Shown: piece by piece, positions 9,644 to 17,540 of the stretch | Position numbering within the stretch: position 1 is the first letter of the stretch | How the letters are laid out: the number at the start of each line of letters is the position of its first letter | Source: Terriglobales bacterium | GTDB taxonomy: Bacteria; Acidobacteriota; Terriglobia; Terriglobales; Acidobacteriaceae | Direction: 5' to 3' | NCBI GenBank assembly: GCA_025451215.1 | Contig: JANWKU010000156.1 | Location: 1 to 38,741, forward strand | DNA: 38,741 nt | Position numbers and translations under genes: made by a program | The notes under the pieces: generated by a model | Databases searched by the model: none | Told to the model about the DNA's origin: nothing | Seen by the model: the letters and a program-made list of their open reading frames with translations, nothing else

Positions 9644-9802
9644 CCCGCTCTTGAACCCTGGCTCTTGTATCTTGAACCCCTCTACATTTCCGTTGTGGAG
9701 GCATTCGGTTTTTCCTCCCATTGCTTCACTAGGGATGTCCTTTCGGTACAAAGGGCTCCTTGACAGTTGGTATGCGGAGAGCGAAACTCCGAATATCCGG
9801 TC

Positions 9803-10834
9803 ATGGATCAGTTGGGATTGTTAGGACAAGGCGGGCCATCGGGCCAGACTCCCGGGGCGGAAGCTCTGGGAAAGTTTCCACTCGCGGCGATGCCGCAAAC
9901 GCGGGAGCGAGTACGTTTTCCCGGTGATGACAACCACAAGTCGCTCGCGCAGATGGCGAAGAGCGATCTTGAGGCAGCGTTGCAATTGCTTGTGGACCGC
10001 GCGCAATACATCACGGGCGCCTCCGGGGCCGCCATCGCGCTGGTGGAAAATGGCAAAATGGTATGCCGTGCTTCCTCGGGAGCATCCGCGCCGGAAGTCG
10101 GCGCGTACCTGCAAATGGATTCGGGACTCACCGGCGAAAGCGTCCGCCTTAGAAAACTTCTCCGTTGTGATGATGTCGAGACGGATCTCAGGGTAAATCG
10201 CGAAAGTTGCCGCGCGCTGGGAATTGTCTCTGTAGTCGTCCAGCCTCTGGTACGCGAGCAAAAGGTCATCGGAATTTTCGAGTTGTTGTCCGGAAAGGCC
10301 TACGCGTTTGAAGAACGTGACATTAACGCCGTGGAACGTTTGGGAGAAATAATCCAGACAGCGCTGGAGGTGGAACCGGATATCGGACTCCAGGACACCG
10401 GGATCCAGAACTGGCCGCTTCCTCCATCGGACGCTGGCAATCTTGTAAGAAATAACTCCGTGCCAGCGGAGAAGTCGCGTTCTGCACAATCGAATCCTAC
10501 CGGCGGCGTTTCAAGTGTACCCGGCTCCAACCCAGTTTCGGATTCAACGCCAGTTGTTCCCATTGACCCGGAAATTGTCGCTCACCTGCACGCCAGCATC
10601 GGGAAGTGTACGGCTTGCGGATTCCCCGTTTCCGGAGGCCGCAGCCTGTGTCTGGATTGCGAGGCGTCGAACGTTTCTGAAGCGGCAAAGCCGGTAAGCG
10701 CCGGCGCACCATCGTTCCTTGACCACTATTCTGATCCGAAACCGGGAAGCTGGTTCGGCCGCAACATTTATTGGATCGGGATCGTAGTCATGTCACTGCT
10801 CACCGTCGCCCTGCTCGCACTTAAATCAAGATAA
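9803..10834 (+). CDS. GAF-domain protein with C-terminal zinc ribbon and tail anchor
   Basis: A 343-residue protein with an unusual layout. A GAF domain (roughly residues 45-175) includes GASGAAIALVENGKMVCRASSG and VQPLVREQKVIGIFELLS. A Pro/Ser/Asn-rich linker follows, then a two-CxxC zinc-ribbon-like motif (CTACGF ... CLDCE) near residues 260-280. A single hydrophobic helix (YWIGIVVMSLLTVALLAL) lies within a few residues of the C-terminus. It is thus predicted to be tail-anchored with GAF and ribbon in the cytoplasm. An upstream in-frame TTG at 9767 is possible, but the ATG at 9803 is preferred. No output domain is present, so it may act by binding a partner. The ligand is unknown. Confidence 0.82.
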   Translation: MDQLGLLGQGGPSGQTPGAEALGKFPLAAMPQTRERVRFPGDDNHKSLAQMAKSDLEAALQLLVDRAQYITGASGAAIALVENGKMVCRASSGASAPEVGAYLQMDSGLTGESVRLRKLLRCDDVETDLRVNRESCRALGIVSVVVQPLVREQKVIGIFELLSGKAYAFEERDINAVERLGEIIQTALEVEPDIGLQDTGIQNWPLPPSDAGNLVRNNSVPAEKSRSAQSNPTGGVSSVPGSNPVSDSTPVVPIDPEIVAHLHASIGKCTACGFPVSGGRSLCLDCEASNVSEAAKPVSAGAPSFLDHYSDPKPGSWFGRNIYWIGIVVMSLLTVALLALKSR

Positions 10835-10842
10835 AAATAGTA

Positions 10843-10865
10843 AGGGAGCGCAACGAGCGCTCCCT
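10843..10865 (-). terminator. Intrinsic terminator of the moeB-like gene
   Basis: A perfect 9-bp stem (AGGGAGCGC / GCGCTCCCT) with a 5-base loop. Read on the minus strand it is followed by TACTATTTTTAT, so it should end the leftward transcript. The T-rich tail overlaps the stop region of the convergent GAF gene. On the plus strand no T tract follows. Confidence 0.75.
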
Positions 10866-10893
10866 GTGTTGCGAATTACCCTTCAATTTCAAA

Positions 10894-12066
10894 TCAATAC
10901 TTAGCCATCTTGGGATCAATTCTGTCCGCCCATGCGAGAATCCCGCCCGCCAGGTTGTGCACATTGTGGAATCCAGCGTTGCGCAGGAAATCCGCAGCCT
11001 TGGCGCTGCGAGCACCGGAGCGGCAATGCGCGACGATCTCTTTGTTCGGGTCAAGTTCATTCACGCGCTTCGGCAGATCCCCCAGCGGGATGAGGTGTCC
11101 GTTAATGTTGCAGATCTGATATTCATGCGGCTCGCGCACGTCGAGCACAAACAGATCGTCCCCGGCATCCAACCGCCGCTTCAATTCCTCTACTGATATG
11201 TCAGCATTGGTTGTTTCCACTGGCATCTCCTCGCCGCGAATTCCGCAGAATTCATTGTAGTCAATTAATTCTTTGATGGTCGGGTTCTTGCCGCAGACCG
11301 GGCAATCGGGATTCTTCCGCAATTTTAGTTCACGGAATTTCATTCCTAGCGCGTCCACAAGCAAGAGCCGTCCGATGAGCGGATCGCCCGTCTTCAAAAT
11401 CAGCTTGATAACTTCGGTAGCCTGAATCACGCCCAGAAGGCCGGGCAAGATTCCCAGCACTCCGCCTTCGGCGCAGGAAGGGACCAGTCCCGGCGGTGGT
11501 GGCTCAGGATACAAGCAGCGGTAGCATGGGCCATCTTTGGTGGCGAACACGCTGGCCTGGCCTTCGAAGCGGAAGATCGAAGCGTAGACGTTTGGCTTGC
11601 CGCTCAGCACGCAGGCATCGTTGGTAAGGTACCGCGTGGGGAAATTGTCTGTTCCGTCTGCAATGATGTCGAACTCTTTGAACAGCTCCAGAGCATTTTC
11701 ACTGCTCAACCGGGTGTCGATTTTGCGGATGTTCACGAAAGGATTGATCGCTTTTATCTTTTCCGCTGCTGAATCGAGTTTCTTGCGCCCCACGTCCGCA
11801 GTGGTGTGAATGATCTGCCGCTGCAGGTTCGTGAAATCCACCACATCAAAATCAACAATTCCCAGCGTTCCAACTCCCGCTGCTCCCAGATATAGAGCTA
11901 AAGGCGAACCGAGCCCGCCAGCGCCAACGCACAAAACTTTCGCGGCCTTCAACTTCAGCTGACCTTCCATGCCGACCTCGGGCATGATGAGGTGGCGCGA
12001 ATAGCGCAGGATTTCATCGTTGTTCAAAGTCACGGTTTCGGGTTTCACGTCAATTGCGGTTGCCAT
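10894..12066 (-). CDS. MoeB/MoeZ-like adenylyltransferase-sulfurtransferase (ThiF fold plus rhodanese)
   Basis: An E1-like enzyme that would adenylate the C-terminus of a small ubiquitin-like carrier and then load sulfur to form a thiocarboxylate. The ThiF/MoeB domain (about residues 14-250) has the nucleotide loop GAGGLGSPLALYLGAAGVG, the RQIIHT segment and paired zinc cysteines (CYRC, CPVC). The C-terminal rhodanese domain (about 285-388) carries the active-site loop HCRSGARS with Cys348. This layout matches mycobacterial MoeZ and eukaryotic MOCS3 rather than E. coli MoeB, which lacks rhodanese. The carrier gene lies 119 bp upstream on the same strand. A GAGGCGAG ribosome site precedes the ATG. 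Whether it serves cysteine, molybdopterin or another pathway is not decided here. Confidence 0.92.
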   Translation of the reverse strand: MATAIDVKPETVTLNNDEILRYSRHLIMPEVGMEGQLKLKAAKVLCVGAGGLGSPLALYLGAAGVGTLGIVDFDVVDFTNLQRQIIHTTADVGRKKLDSAAEKIKAINPFVNIRKIDTRLSSENALELFKEFDIIADGTDNFPTRYLTNDACVLSGKPNVYASIFRFEGQASVFATKDGPCYRCLYPEPPPPGLVPSCAEGGVLGILPGLLGVIQATEVIKLILKTGDPLIGRLLLVDALGMKFRELKLRKNPDCPVCGKNPTIKELIDYNEFCGIRGEEMPVETTNADISVEELKRRLDAGDDLFVLDVREPHEYQICNINGHLIPLGDLPKRVNELDPNKEIVAHCRSGARSAKAADFLRNAGFHNVHNLAGGILAWADRIDPKMAKY

Positions 12067-12185
12067 TGGAACTCGCCTCTAAGATTGTATTTGTAAAGCC
12101 GTACTTGCAGGAAATTGCAAAAGACTAAAGCAGGCAACAGGAGGAACAACAACAGCAGCGGGATGTAACGAGGAATTTCATGGTT

Positions 12186-12461
12186 TTACCGGCCCCCGGC
12201 GATCGAAGGCACTATTGAAATATTATCACCATCGCTGACAGAGGTTGCTTCCTTCTGCAGGTAACGCACGTCCTCGTCATTCAAATAAACATTTACGAAG
12301 GCGCGAAGCTTGCCCTCGTCGGTGTAAAGGTGGCGGCGAAGGTCGGGATGGCTCGTCACCAGGCCGGAAAGCGCCTCGCCAATGTTGCTTGCCTTCACCT
12401 CCACCGCGGCCTGCTTCCCGGTATATTGGCGAAGCGGGGTGGGGATGTGGATTTTGGTCAT
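12186..12461 (-). CDS. MoaD/ThiS/CysO-like sulfur-carrier protein ending Gly-Gly-Arg
   Basis: A 91-residue ubiquitin-fold sulfur carrier. It starts with the strand KIHIPTPLRQYTGK, has the conserved FVNVYLNDEDVRYL segment and ends VPSIAGGR. The neighbouring MoeZ-like enzyme would adenylate the C-terminal glycine, and rhodanese sulfur would give the thiocarboxylate. The LRQYTGK start and NDEDVRYL segment resemble CysO of the O-phosphoserine cysteine route more than MoaD, but this is judgement by eye. No cysM-like or mec-like gene is in the window. An extra arginine follows the diglycine and would have to be removed before activation. No clear ribosome site is seen before the ATG. Confidence 0.88.
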   Translation of the reverse strand: MTKIHIPTPLRQYTGKQAAVEVKASNIGEALSGLVTSHPDLRRHLYTDEGKLRAFVNVYLNDEDVRYLQKEATSVSDGDNISIVPSIAGGR

Positions 12462-12585
12462 AGGCTATACATGATGCCACATCCCCGGCTCAAGATTCAT
12501 CACGGAAGTGACTTTGGGCTCGGCGTCCAGCGGTTTTGGACTGAACTTTGACACCGCGGATTACCCAGCTGGCCTCGGGGCCATC

Positions 12586-12591
12586 TATAAT
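12586..12591 (+). promoter_or_regulatory. Probable -10 box of the metallophosphoesterase gene
   Basis: A perfect TATAAT lies 18 bp before the GTG at 12610. It would fall inside the coding sequence if an earlier start were used, which favours the GTG. No good -35 is seen at normal spacing. Confidence 0.4.
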
Positions 12592-12609
12592 CCGTTCTCT
12601 TGGTGGAAC

Positions 12610-13365
12610 GTGCGCATACTTATACTCAGCGACATTCACGCGAATTTGCAGGCGCTGGAAGCTTCCCTGGAGGCAGCCCCTGTCTACGACTTTGTGGTCA
12701 ACTTGGGCGATGTCGTAGGTTATGGCGCGAATCCCAATGAAGTGGTGAAAATCAGTCGCGGCCTGGGGAGCACCTTTGTGCGCGGAAATCACGACAAGGC
12801 CGCCAGCGGAATCAGTGACGCGCGCGATTTCAATCCCGTTGCGGCTGCCGCCATCCGATGGACGGGGGAGACCCTTTCGGCGGAGAACCTCGCGTGGCTC
12901 AGAGAACTTCCTAAGGGCCCGGCGCGGGTAGAAGGAGAAGCCGAAATTCAACTGGTCCACGGCTCTCCCCGTGACGAGGATGAGTATGTGATGTACGAGC
13001 AGGAGGCGCATGCCATACTCGATGCCGTAAAAGTGACCGCGACATTTTTCGGCCACACTCACGTGCAGGGCGCATTTGCTAGCAACGAAGGTCCGGCCCG
13101 CTTTATTCCCCCGGTTTACAAGGACGCGCGGAATATCGGGACATTCGAATTTGAATTACAGCCCGGCAAAAAATATTTAATCAATCCCGGCTCGATCGGC
13201 CAGCCGCGCGACGGCGATTGGCGGGCCGCTTTCCTTGTCTTCGATTCGAGTTCCAAGGTGGCCACGTTCTACCGTGTTCCTTACGATGTGAAAAGCGCGC
13301 AAGGGAACATTCTGGCCGCGAAGTTGCCGGAGCGGCTTGCCGCACGCCTGGCCGAGGGAAGATGA
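12610..13365 (+). CDS. Metallophosphoesterase (YfcE/MJ0936-like calcineurin fold)
   Basis: A cytoplasmic dinuclear-metal phosphodiesterase or phosphatase of 251 residues. The metal-binding motifs are in order: SDIHANLQAL, NLGDVVGYG, RGNHD, LVHGSP and GHTHVQG. The closing INPGSIGQPRDGDWRA segment is typical of the YfcE/MJ0936 group. The substrate cannot be told, and members act on cyclic nucleotides or phosphodiesters. The GTG at 12610 is chosen because the domain's first strand starts there (VRILILSDIH), GGTGG sits just upstream, and a TATAAT lies 18 bp before it. An in-frame upstream ATG at 12508 would add 34 residues with no domain features. The S9 peptidase gene starts 22 bp after its stop. 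Confidence 0.92.
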   Translation: MRILILSDIHANLQALEASLEAAPVYDFVVNLGDVVGYGANPNEVVKISRGLGSTFVRGNHDKAASGISDARDFNPVAAAAIRWTGETLSAENLAWLRELPKGPARVEGEAEIQLVHGSPRDEDEYVMYEQEAHAILDAVKVTATFFGHTHVQGAFASNEGPARFIPPVYKDARNIGTFEFELQPGKKYLINPGSIGQPRDGDWRAAFLVFDSSSKVATFYRVPYDVKSAQGNILAAKLPERLAARLAEGR

Positions 13366-13387
13366 GAAAGCTGTCTTGTCCGCGAAG

Positions 13388-15367
13388 ATGAAGCTCAAAA
13401 TATTAGCCTGCCTGCTGCTTCTGTTTGTGGTCTCGAATGTGTGTGCGCAGGAGAGCGGCATTCGGGCAGGAGTAGTAAAGAGCTTTTATCAGGTGGCCAT
13501 TTCGCCGGACGGCAAACAGCTCGCATGGGTCCAGCCACTTTATAACCCTACCAGCCAGAGCATTACGGGTTCGGGCATTTTTGTTCAGCCTTCGGATGCA
13601 AGCGCTCCTCCAAAACGAATATCCGCGGATGCTTCGGAGGAACATCTGGATGAAAACAGCATTGCATGGTCGCCGGATTGTGGAAGTCTTGCGTTCTTAT
13701 CCAACAAGGGCGCTCCGTCACAGCCACAGCTTTATGTTGCCGATGTGAAATCAGGCACGGCCCTAAAACTTACAAGCCTGGTTGGAGATTTGTCAGACCC
13801 TGCGTGGTCACCGGAGGGGACGAGCGTAGCGTTTCTCTTTATCGAAAACGCGCCCCGCAGCGCCGGCCCGCAGATGCCCATGACCGAAGAAACCGGAGTG
13901 GTTGAGGGCCGGGTGTATGAACAGCGTTTGGCGATCGTGGATGTCGCTTCGGGAAATGTGCGGCAAATTTCGCCCGCCGATATGTATGTGTACGAATTCA
14001 ATTGGTCTCCGGACAGCAAGAATTTCGCACTGATCGCGGCGCACGGCGCGGGTGATTCTAATTGGTATGTGGCGCAGCTTTACACATTGCAGGCTAACGC
14101 TGCGCAACTCGAATCGGTTTACCGGCCGTCATCCTCGTTGCAGATTGCCGATCCTCGCTGGTCTCCCGATGGGAAGCGGATTGGGTTTATCAGCGGCATC
14201 ATGAGTGACGAAGGCATCATTGGAGGAGACATTTTTGTCGTGCCAGCAGCAGGCGGGAGCGCGCAGGACATTACTCCGGAAATCCCCGCTTCACCATCGG
14301 ATTTGTACTGGCAGCGGCCTGACAAAATCACATTCGCGGAAAATATTGATGGTAATGCTGGCGTGGGAGAAGTTGATGTCCCCAGCGGGAAGGTTCTGCA
14401 AATCTGGAATGGGCCGGAAAGCATCAGCACTTCGTATTCAGGAGAGCCTTCAATATCGCTCGCGGCTGGTGGCGCCACGTCCGCCTTTATTGCGAATTCA
14501 GCGGCGCACGCTTCAGAAATATGGGTGGGCCCGGTTGGCCGTTGGCGGCAGTTTACGCACGACAATGATTCATTGCAGCCGAACTGGGGAGCCATGAAGA
14601 GCGTTCACTGGATGAACGGCTCTATGCGCATTCAGGGCTGGCTGATGTATCCGAAGGACTACGATGCCCGCCAGAAATACCCGATGATCGTCGTGCCGCA
14701 TGGAGGCCCGGCCTCCGAATTCCGTTCCGCGTGGCCGAGCGATTTCTTTAACACGCATGAACTCTCCGCTCACGGATATTTTGTTTTTTATCCCAATCCT
14801 CGCGGCAGCTTTGGTGAAGCCGAAGCCTTCGCACAAGGCAATATAAAAGATTTCGGTTATGGAGACTTCCGCGACATTATGACGGGCGTGGATGAGGTTA
14901 TTCGCACGTTACCGGTGGACAAAGATCGGATTGGCATTACCGGCTGGAGCTATGGCGGATACATGACCATGTGGGCTGTTACGCAGACTCATCGCTTTCG
15001 CGCGGCCGTTTCCGGCGCGGGGCTGGCAAATTTTCAAAGTTATTATGGCGAGAACGATATTGATGAGTGGATGATTCCGTACTTCGGAGCGTCTGTGTAT
15101 GACGATCCTGCGATTTATGCGAGAAGTTCGCCCATCACATTTATTAAGAACGTAAAAACGCCGACGCTGCTGCTTGTGGGAGAGCGCGACGGAGAGTGCC
15201 CGGCGCCGCAATCGCGCGAGTTCTGGCACGCATTAAAAACGCTGGGCGTCAAAACGCAATTGGTAATCTATCCCGGCGAAGGGCACTCTTTTCTGGCCTC
15301 TGACCATCGCCGTGATTTGATGGAACGCACGATTGCCTGGTTTGACCGTTATTTGAAGGCTCAATAG
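13388..15367 (+). CDS. Secreted S9-family prolyl oligopeptidase / acylaminoacyl-peptidase-like serine peptidase
   Basis: A 659-residue exported peptidase. Residues 1-20 form a signal peptide (MKLKILACLLLLFVVSNVCA-Q). The next ~380 residues are a beta-propeller with WD40/PD40-like blades, seen as repeated SPDG motifs (AISPDGKQLAW, AWSPEGTSVAF, NWSPDSKNFAL, RWSPDGKRIGF). The C-terminal alpha/beta-hydrolase has the nucleophile motif GWSYGG (Ser521), an acid in VGERDGECP and a histidine in GEGHSF. It likely degrades short peptides in the periplasm or outside the cell. The ATG at 13388 is chosen because it begins the signal peptide; an upstream TTG at 13337 overlaps the preceding gene and would spoil it. 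Confidence 0.95.
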   Translation: MKLKILACLLLLFVVSNVCAQESGIRAGVVKSFYQVAISPDGKQLAWVQPLYNPTSQSITGSGIFVQPSDASAPPKRISADASEEHLDENSIAWSPDCGSLAFLSNKGAPSQPQLYVADVKSGTALKLTSLVGDLSDPAWSPEGTSVAFLFIENAPRSAGPQMPMTEETGVVEGRVYEQRLAIVDVASGNVRQISPADMYVYEFNWSPDSKNFALIAAHGAGDSNWYVAQLYTLQANAAQLESVYRPSSSLQIADPRWSPDGKRIGFISGIMSDEGIIGGDIFVVPAAGGSAQDITPEIPASPSDLYWQRPDKITFAENIDGNAGVGEVDVPSGKVLQIWNGPESISTSYSGEPSISLAAGGATSAFIANSAAHASEIWVGPVGRWRQFTHDNDSLQPNWGAMKSVHWMNGSMRIQGWLMYPKDYDARQKYPMIVVPHGGPASEFRSAWPSDFFNTHELSAHGYFVFYPNPRGSFGEAEAFAQGNIKDFGYGDFRDIMTGVDEVIRTLPVDKDRIGITGWSYGGYMTMWAVTQTHRFRAAVSGAGLANFQSYYGENDIDEWMIPYFGASVYDDPAIYARSSPITFIKNVKTPTLLLVGERDGECPAPQSREFWHALKTLGVKTQLVIYPGEGHSFLASDHRRDLMERTIAWFDRYLKAQ

Positions 15368-15382
15368 TGTCTGCGCACTTTG

Positions 15383-15523
15383 CGGTTGTCATTCTGAGCG
15401 GAACATTCGTCCACGAAGTGAACGAATGTGGAGTCGAAGAATCCCTATAGCTGTGCTAATTGTAGGGATGCTTCGACTACGCATTCTTGCTTCGCAAGAA
15501 TGCTCCGCTCAGCATGACAACCG
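15383..15523. repeat. Cross-shaped imperfect palindromic repeat element (about 140 bp)
   Basis: The outer arms 15383-15404 and 15502-15523 are inverted copies matching at 20 of 22 positions, with cores TTGTCATTCTGAGCGG and CCGCTCAGCATGACAA. Inner arms 15430-15449 and 15461-15480 also pair (GTCGAAGAATCCCTA with TAGGGATGCTTCGAC). Between them sit two independent hairpins: ACATTCGT...ACGAATGT (15403-15429) and a near-perfect GCATTCTTGC-TTC-GCAAGAATGC (15481-15503). The whole can fold as a cruciform or a branched RNA. It fills the gap between the S9 peptidase and RNase H genes. It has no coding capacity and resembles REP/MITE-type dispersed elements. Confidence 0.8.
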
Positions 15524-15572
15524 TTGAAATGAATGCGTGCGGTGTAAACTTTCACAATGTTTCCACGACTCC

Positions 15573-16130
15573 ATGATTAAGCCCCCCGAACATCACCTGA
15601 TCGCGCACAGCGATGGCGGCGCGCGAGGGAATCCTGGTCCCGCGGGCTATGGCGTCGTTATCAAAGACGAGAGCGGACGAAAAGTCGCCGCCCTCAGCGA
15701 ATACCTGGGTCACCAGACCAATAACTTCGCAGAGTATCAGGGACTAATCGCAGCTTTGGAATACGCGCTGGCGCACGGCCCCAAAGCGCTTAAGTTGATC
15801 AGCGATTCCGAACTTCTGGTGCGGCAGATCAAGGGAATTTACAAAGTAAAAAATCTTACTTTGAAGGATCTTCACGCTCGCGCGACCGAATTAATCAGGC
15901 AAATGGATTGGTTTTCCATTGATCACGCGCTGCGAGAGCACAATCAGGAAGCCGACCGGCTGGCCAACGAAGCCATGGACAAGGGGATGGGACGGAAATC
16001 TGTCGCGCCTCTTATGGTATTGACGAATGCTCCCCAAGAATTTGAGGGCATTGTGCAGAACGGTGTGATCAAGCTGCCCAACGGAGACTTGCCTGACGGA
16101 ACGAGAGTTCAGATCAGAGTCAAGAAGTAG
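15573..16130 (+). CDS. RNase HI-family protein with an extra C-terminal AF2212/DUF104-like segment
   Basis: Predicted to cut the RNA strand of RNA-DNA hybrids. The RNase H fold (about residues 7-135 of 185) has the catalytic acids in order: SDGGARGNPGPAG, NNFAEYQGLIAAL, ISDSELLVRQIKG and the HNQEADRLAN loop. This is the bacterial/archaeal single-domain HI type that lacks the basic protrusion of E. coli RNase HI. After a linker, the last ~38 residues (FEGIVQNGVIKLPNGDLPDGTRVQIRV) look like the small beta domain of AF2212/DUF104 antitoxin-like proteins. An in-frame GTG at 15537 would only add residues encoded next to the repeat element, so the ATG at 15573 is preferred. Confidence 0.9.
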   Translation: MIKPPEHHLIAHSDGGARGNPGPAGYGVVIKDESGRKVAALSEYLGHQTNNFAEYQGLIAALEYALAHGPKALKLISDSELLVRQIKGIYKVKNLTLKDLHARATELIRQMDWFSIDHALREHNQEADRLANEAMDKGMGRKSVAPLMVLTNAPQEFEGIVQNGVIKLPNGDLPDGTRVQIRVKK

Positions 16131-16164
16131 CTGCGGTGGATGTATGCGACAAAGGAGGTGAAGC

Positions 16165-16392
16165 ATGAAAAATAGTGATTCTCACCCCGGCATAACCATG
16201 CACAAAATTCCAGTAAGCGGAGCAATTGGATTAGTCTTCACTATCGGTAGCATAGCCATATTTATTGCTGGGTTTCCGGCATTCTGGTATGTCATCGCGT
16301 TTTCGGCCCTGCTGGGGATTGTTATCGCCATTATTCTGCGTCTGGTGCATAATCGAAACCCAAAACAACCCACCAGCCTTTTCAGGCTTTAG
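16165..16392 (+). CDS. Small two-helix membrane protein, function unknown
   Basis: A 75-residue protein with two hydrophobic helices (about residues 18-36 and 41-59) joined by a short FPAFWY turn. Both ends are polar and the tail is basic (LVHNRNPKQP). A near-consensus ribosome site (AAAGGAGGTG) sits just before the ATG, strong evidence that this is a translated gene despite its size. It begins 34 bp after the RNase H stop and ends 11 bp before ispE, so it is probably in the same transcript. I do not recognise a family. Confidence 0.8.
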   Translation: MKNSDSHPGITMHKIPVSGAIGLVFTIGSIAIFIAGFPAFWYVIAFSALLGIVIAIILRLVHNRNPKQPTSLFRL

Positions 16393-16403
16393 AATCATTC
16401 GGC

Positions 16404-17402
16404 ATGTCTGTCACCGTCCACTCCTACGCGAAGATCAATCTTGGTCTGTACATCGGGCCGCGCCGTGCGGATGGCTTTCACGACCTGCGAACGGTGTATC
16501 AGACGATTGCTCTACACGACATTGTTCGCGTGGAAGTTGTTCGCGGCACGGGAATTGAAATTCGCAGCAACGACCAGCGCGTCCCTCTAAATGCTACCAA
16601 CACCTGTTATCGCATTGCGGAACGGGCCATGGAAGCGCTCAAAGCCCGGGGGAAGGTCATCATTGAGATTGAGAAACGTCTTCCCGTTCAGGGAGGCCTC
16701 GGAGGCGCATCGGGAAACGCCGTAGCCGCTCTGCTTGCGCTGGAGCGCGCGCTAAAAAAACAATTGCCCGGGGCGGAGAAGTTGCGCATTGCAGCCGAGG
16801 TGGGCTCGGACCTGCCACTGTTTCTTGTGGGAGGCACATCGCTGGGAGTGGGGCGTGGCGAGGAAGTCTATCCTTTGCCTGATTTTTCTTCAGTCCAGTG
16901 CGTAATTGCCACGCCGCAGATTGGAGTTTCCACGCCGAAGGCTTTCGCCGATTGGGATGCACTAGTAGAAACACCAAAGGGACGTACCCCAAAGAAATTG
17001 ACGCTCTCCGATCCCTCCGATAGAATAAATACATTCAGCCGGGTGATTTCCGCATGGCTGAGTGGTTCCCAACTCAAAAATGGGAAGGCAGTATCCGGTG
17101 TCCCTGTGAGTAATGGCAGGGGCCGGGCCGAGACCCTGCTTCTCGACCTCGTCCGTACCGGGATAGAGAACGACTTTGAACAGGTCGTGTTTCCTCAATA
17201 TCCCGCATTACGCGAAGTCAAGAGTGCGATCAAAAAGTCAGGCGCGTATTATGCCTCGCTCTCTGGTTCGGGTTCTGCGTTGTACGGATTGTTCACCACG
17301 CGCAAGGCAGCGGAAAAAGCGGCAGTCCGGTTGAATAAGAGCGGGGTTCCTGCGGTCGCGACGTCCACACTGACGCGGCAGCAATACTGGAAAAGATTTT
17401 AG
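16404..17402 (+). CDS. ispE: 4-diphosphocytidyl-2-C-methyl-D-erythritol kinase
   Basis: Phosphorylates CDP-methylerythritol in the non-mevalonate (MEP) isoprenoid pathway. It is a GHMP-family kinase with the N-terminal YAKINLGLYIG and GFHDLRTVYQ motifs, the ATP loop PVQGGLGGASGNA (about residues 93-105) and the C-terminal motif YASLSGSGSALYGLF. At 332 residues it is longer than the usual 280-300. The extra length lies between the two lobes (about residues 188-240), where a polar Gly/Lys/Ser-rich stretch (SGSQLKNGKAVSGVPVSNGRG) looks like a surface loop. The ATG follows the small membrane gene by 11 bp. It is followed by tRNA-Gln. Confidence 0.96.
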   Translation: MSVTVHSYAKINLGLYIGPRRADGFHDLRTVYQTIALHDIVRVEVVRGTGIEIRSNDQRVPLNATNTCYRIAERAMEALKARGKVIIEIEKRLPVQGGLGGASGNAVAALLALERALKKQLPGAEKLRIAAEVGSDLPLFLVGGTSLGVGRGEEVYPLPDFSSVQCVIATPQIGVSTPKAFADWDALVETPKGRTPKKLTLSDPSDRINTFSRVISAWLSGSQLKNGKAVSGVPVSNGRGRAETLLLDLVRTGIENDFEQVVFPQYPALREVKSAIKKSGAYYASLSGSGSALYGLFTTRKAAEKAAVRLNKSGVPAVATSTLTRQQYWKRF

Positions 17403-17410
17403 ATTGCACA

Positions 17411-17439
17411 TTGGTTTCCGCCGGTTTTCAATCTAGAAT
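17411..17439 (+). promoter_or_regulatory. Probable sigma-70-type promoter for tRNA-Gln
   Basis: TTGGTT (17411-17416), a 17-bp spacer and TAGAAT (17434-17439). The mature tRNA starts 14 bp downstream of the -10, leaving a short 5' leader. Spacing fits a housekeeping promoter that may also read into prs. Confidence 0.5.
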
Positions 17440-17453
17440 CGCAAGCGCGACAC

Positions 17454-17527
17454 TGGGCCGTCGACTAATGGTAGGTCAAGTGCCTTTGGAGCACTTTGTC
17501 TAGGTTCGAATCCTAGCGGCCCAGCCA
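17454..17527 (+). tRNA. tRNA-Gln (anticodon TTG)
   Basis: A full cloverleaf. The 7-bp acceptor stem pairs TGGGCCG with CGGCCCA. The anticodon stem AGTGC/GCACT encloses loop CTTTGGA, giving anticodon TTG. The T arm is CTAGG-TTCGAAT-CCTAG. The discriminator is G and CCA is encoded. It lies between ispE and prs on the same strand and reads CAA, and probably CAG by wobble. Confidence 0.95.
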
Positions 17528-17540
17528 TAAAAACCAGTTT

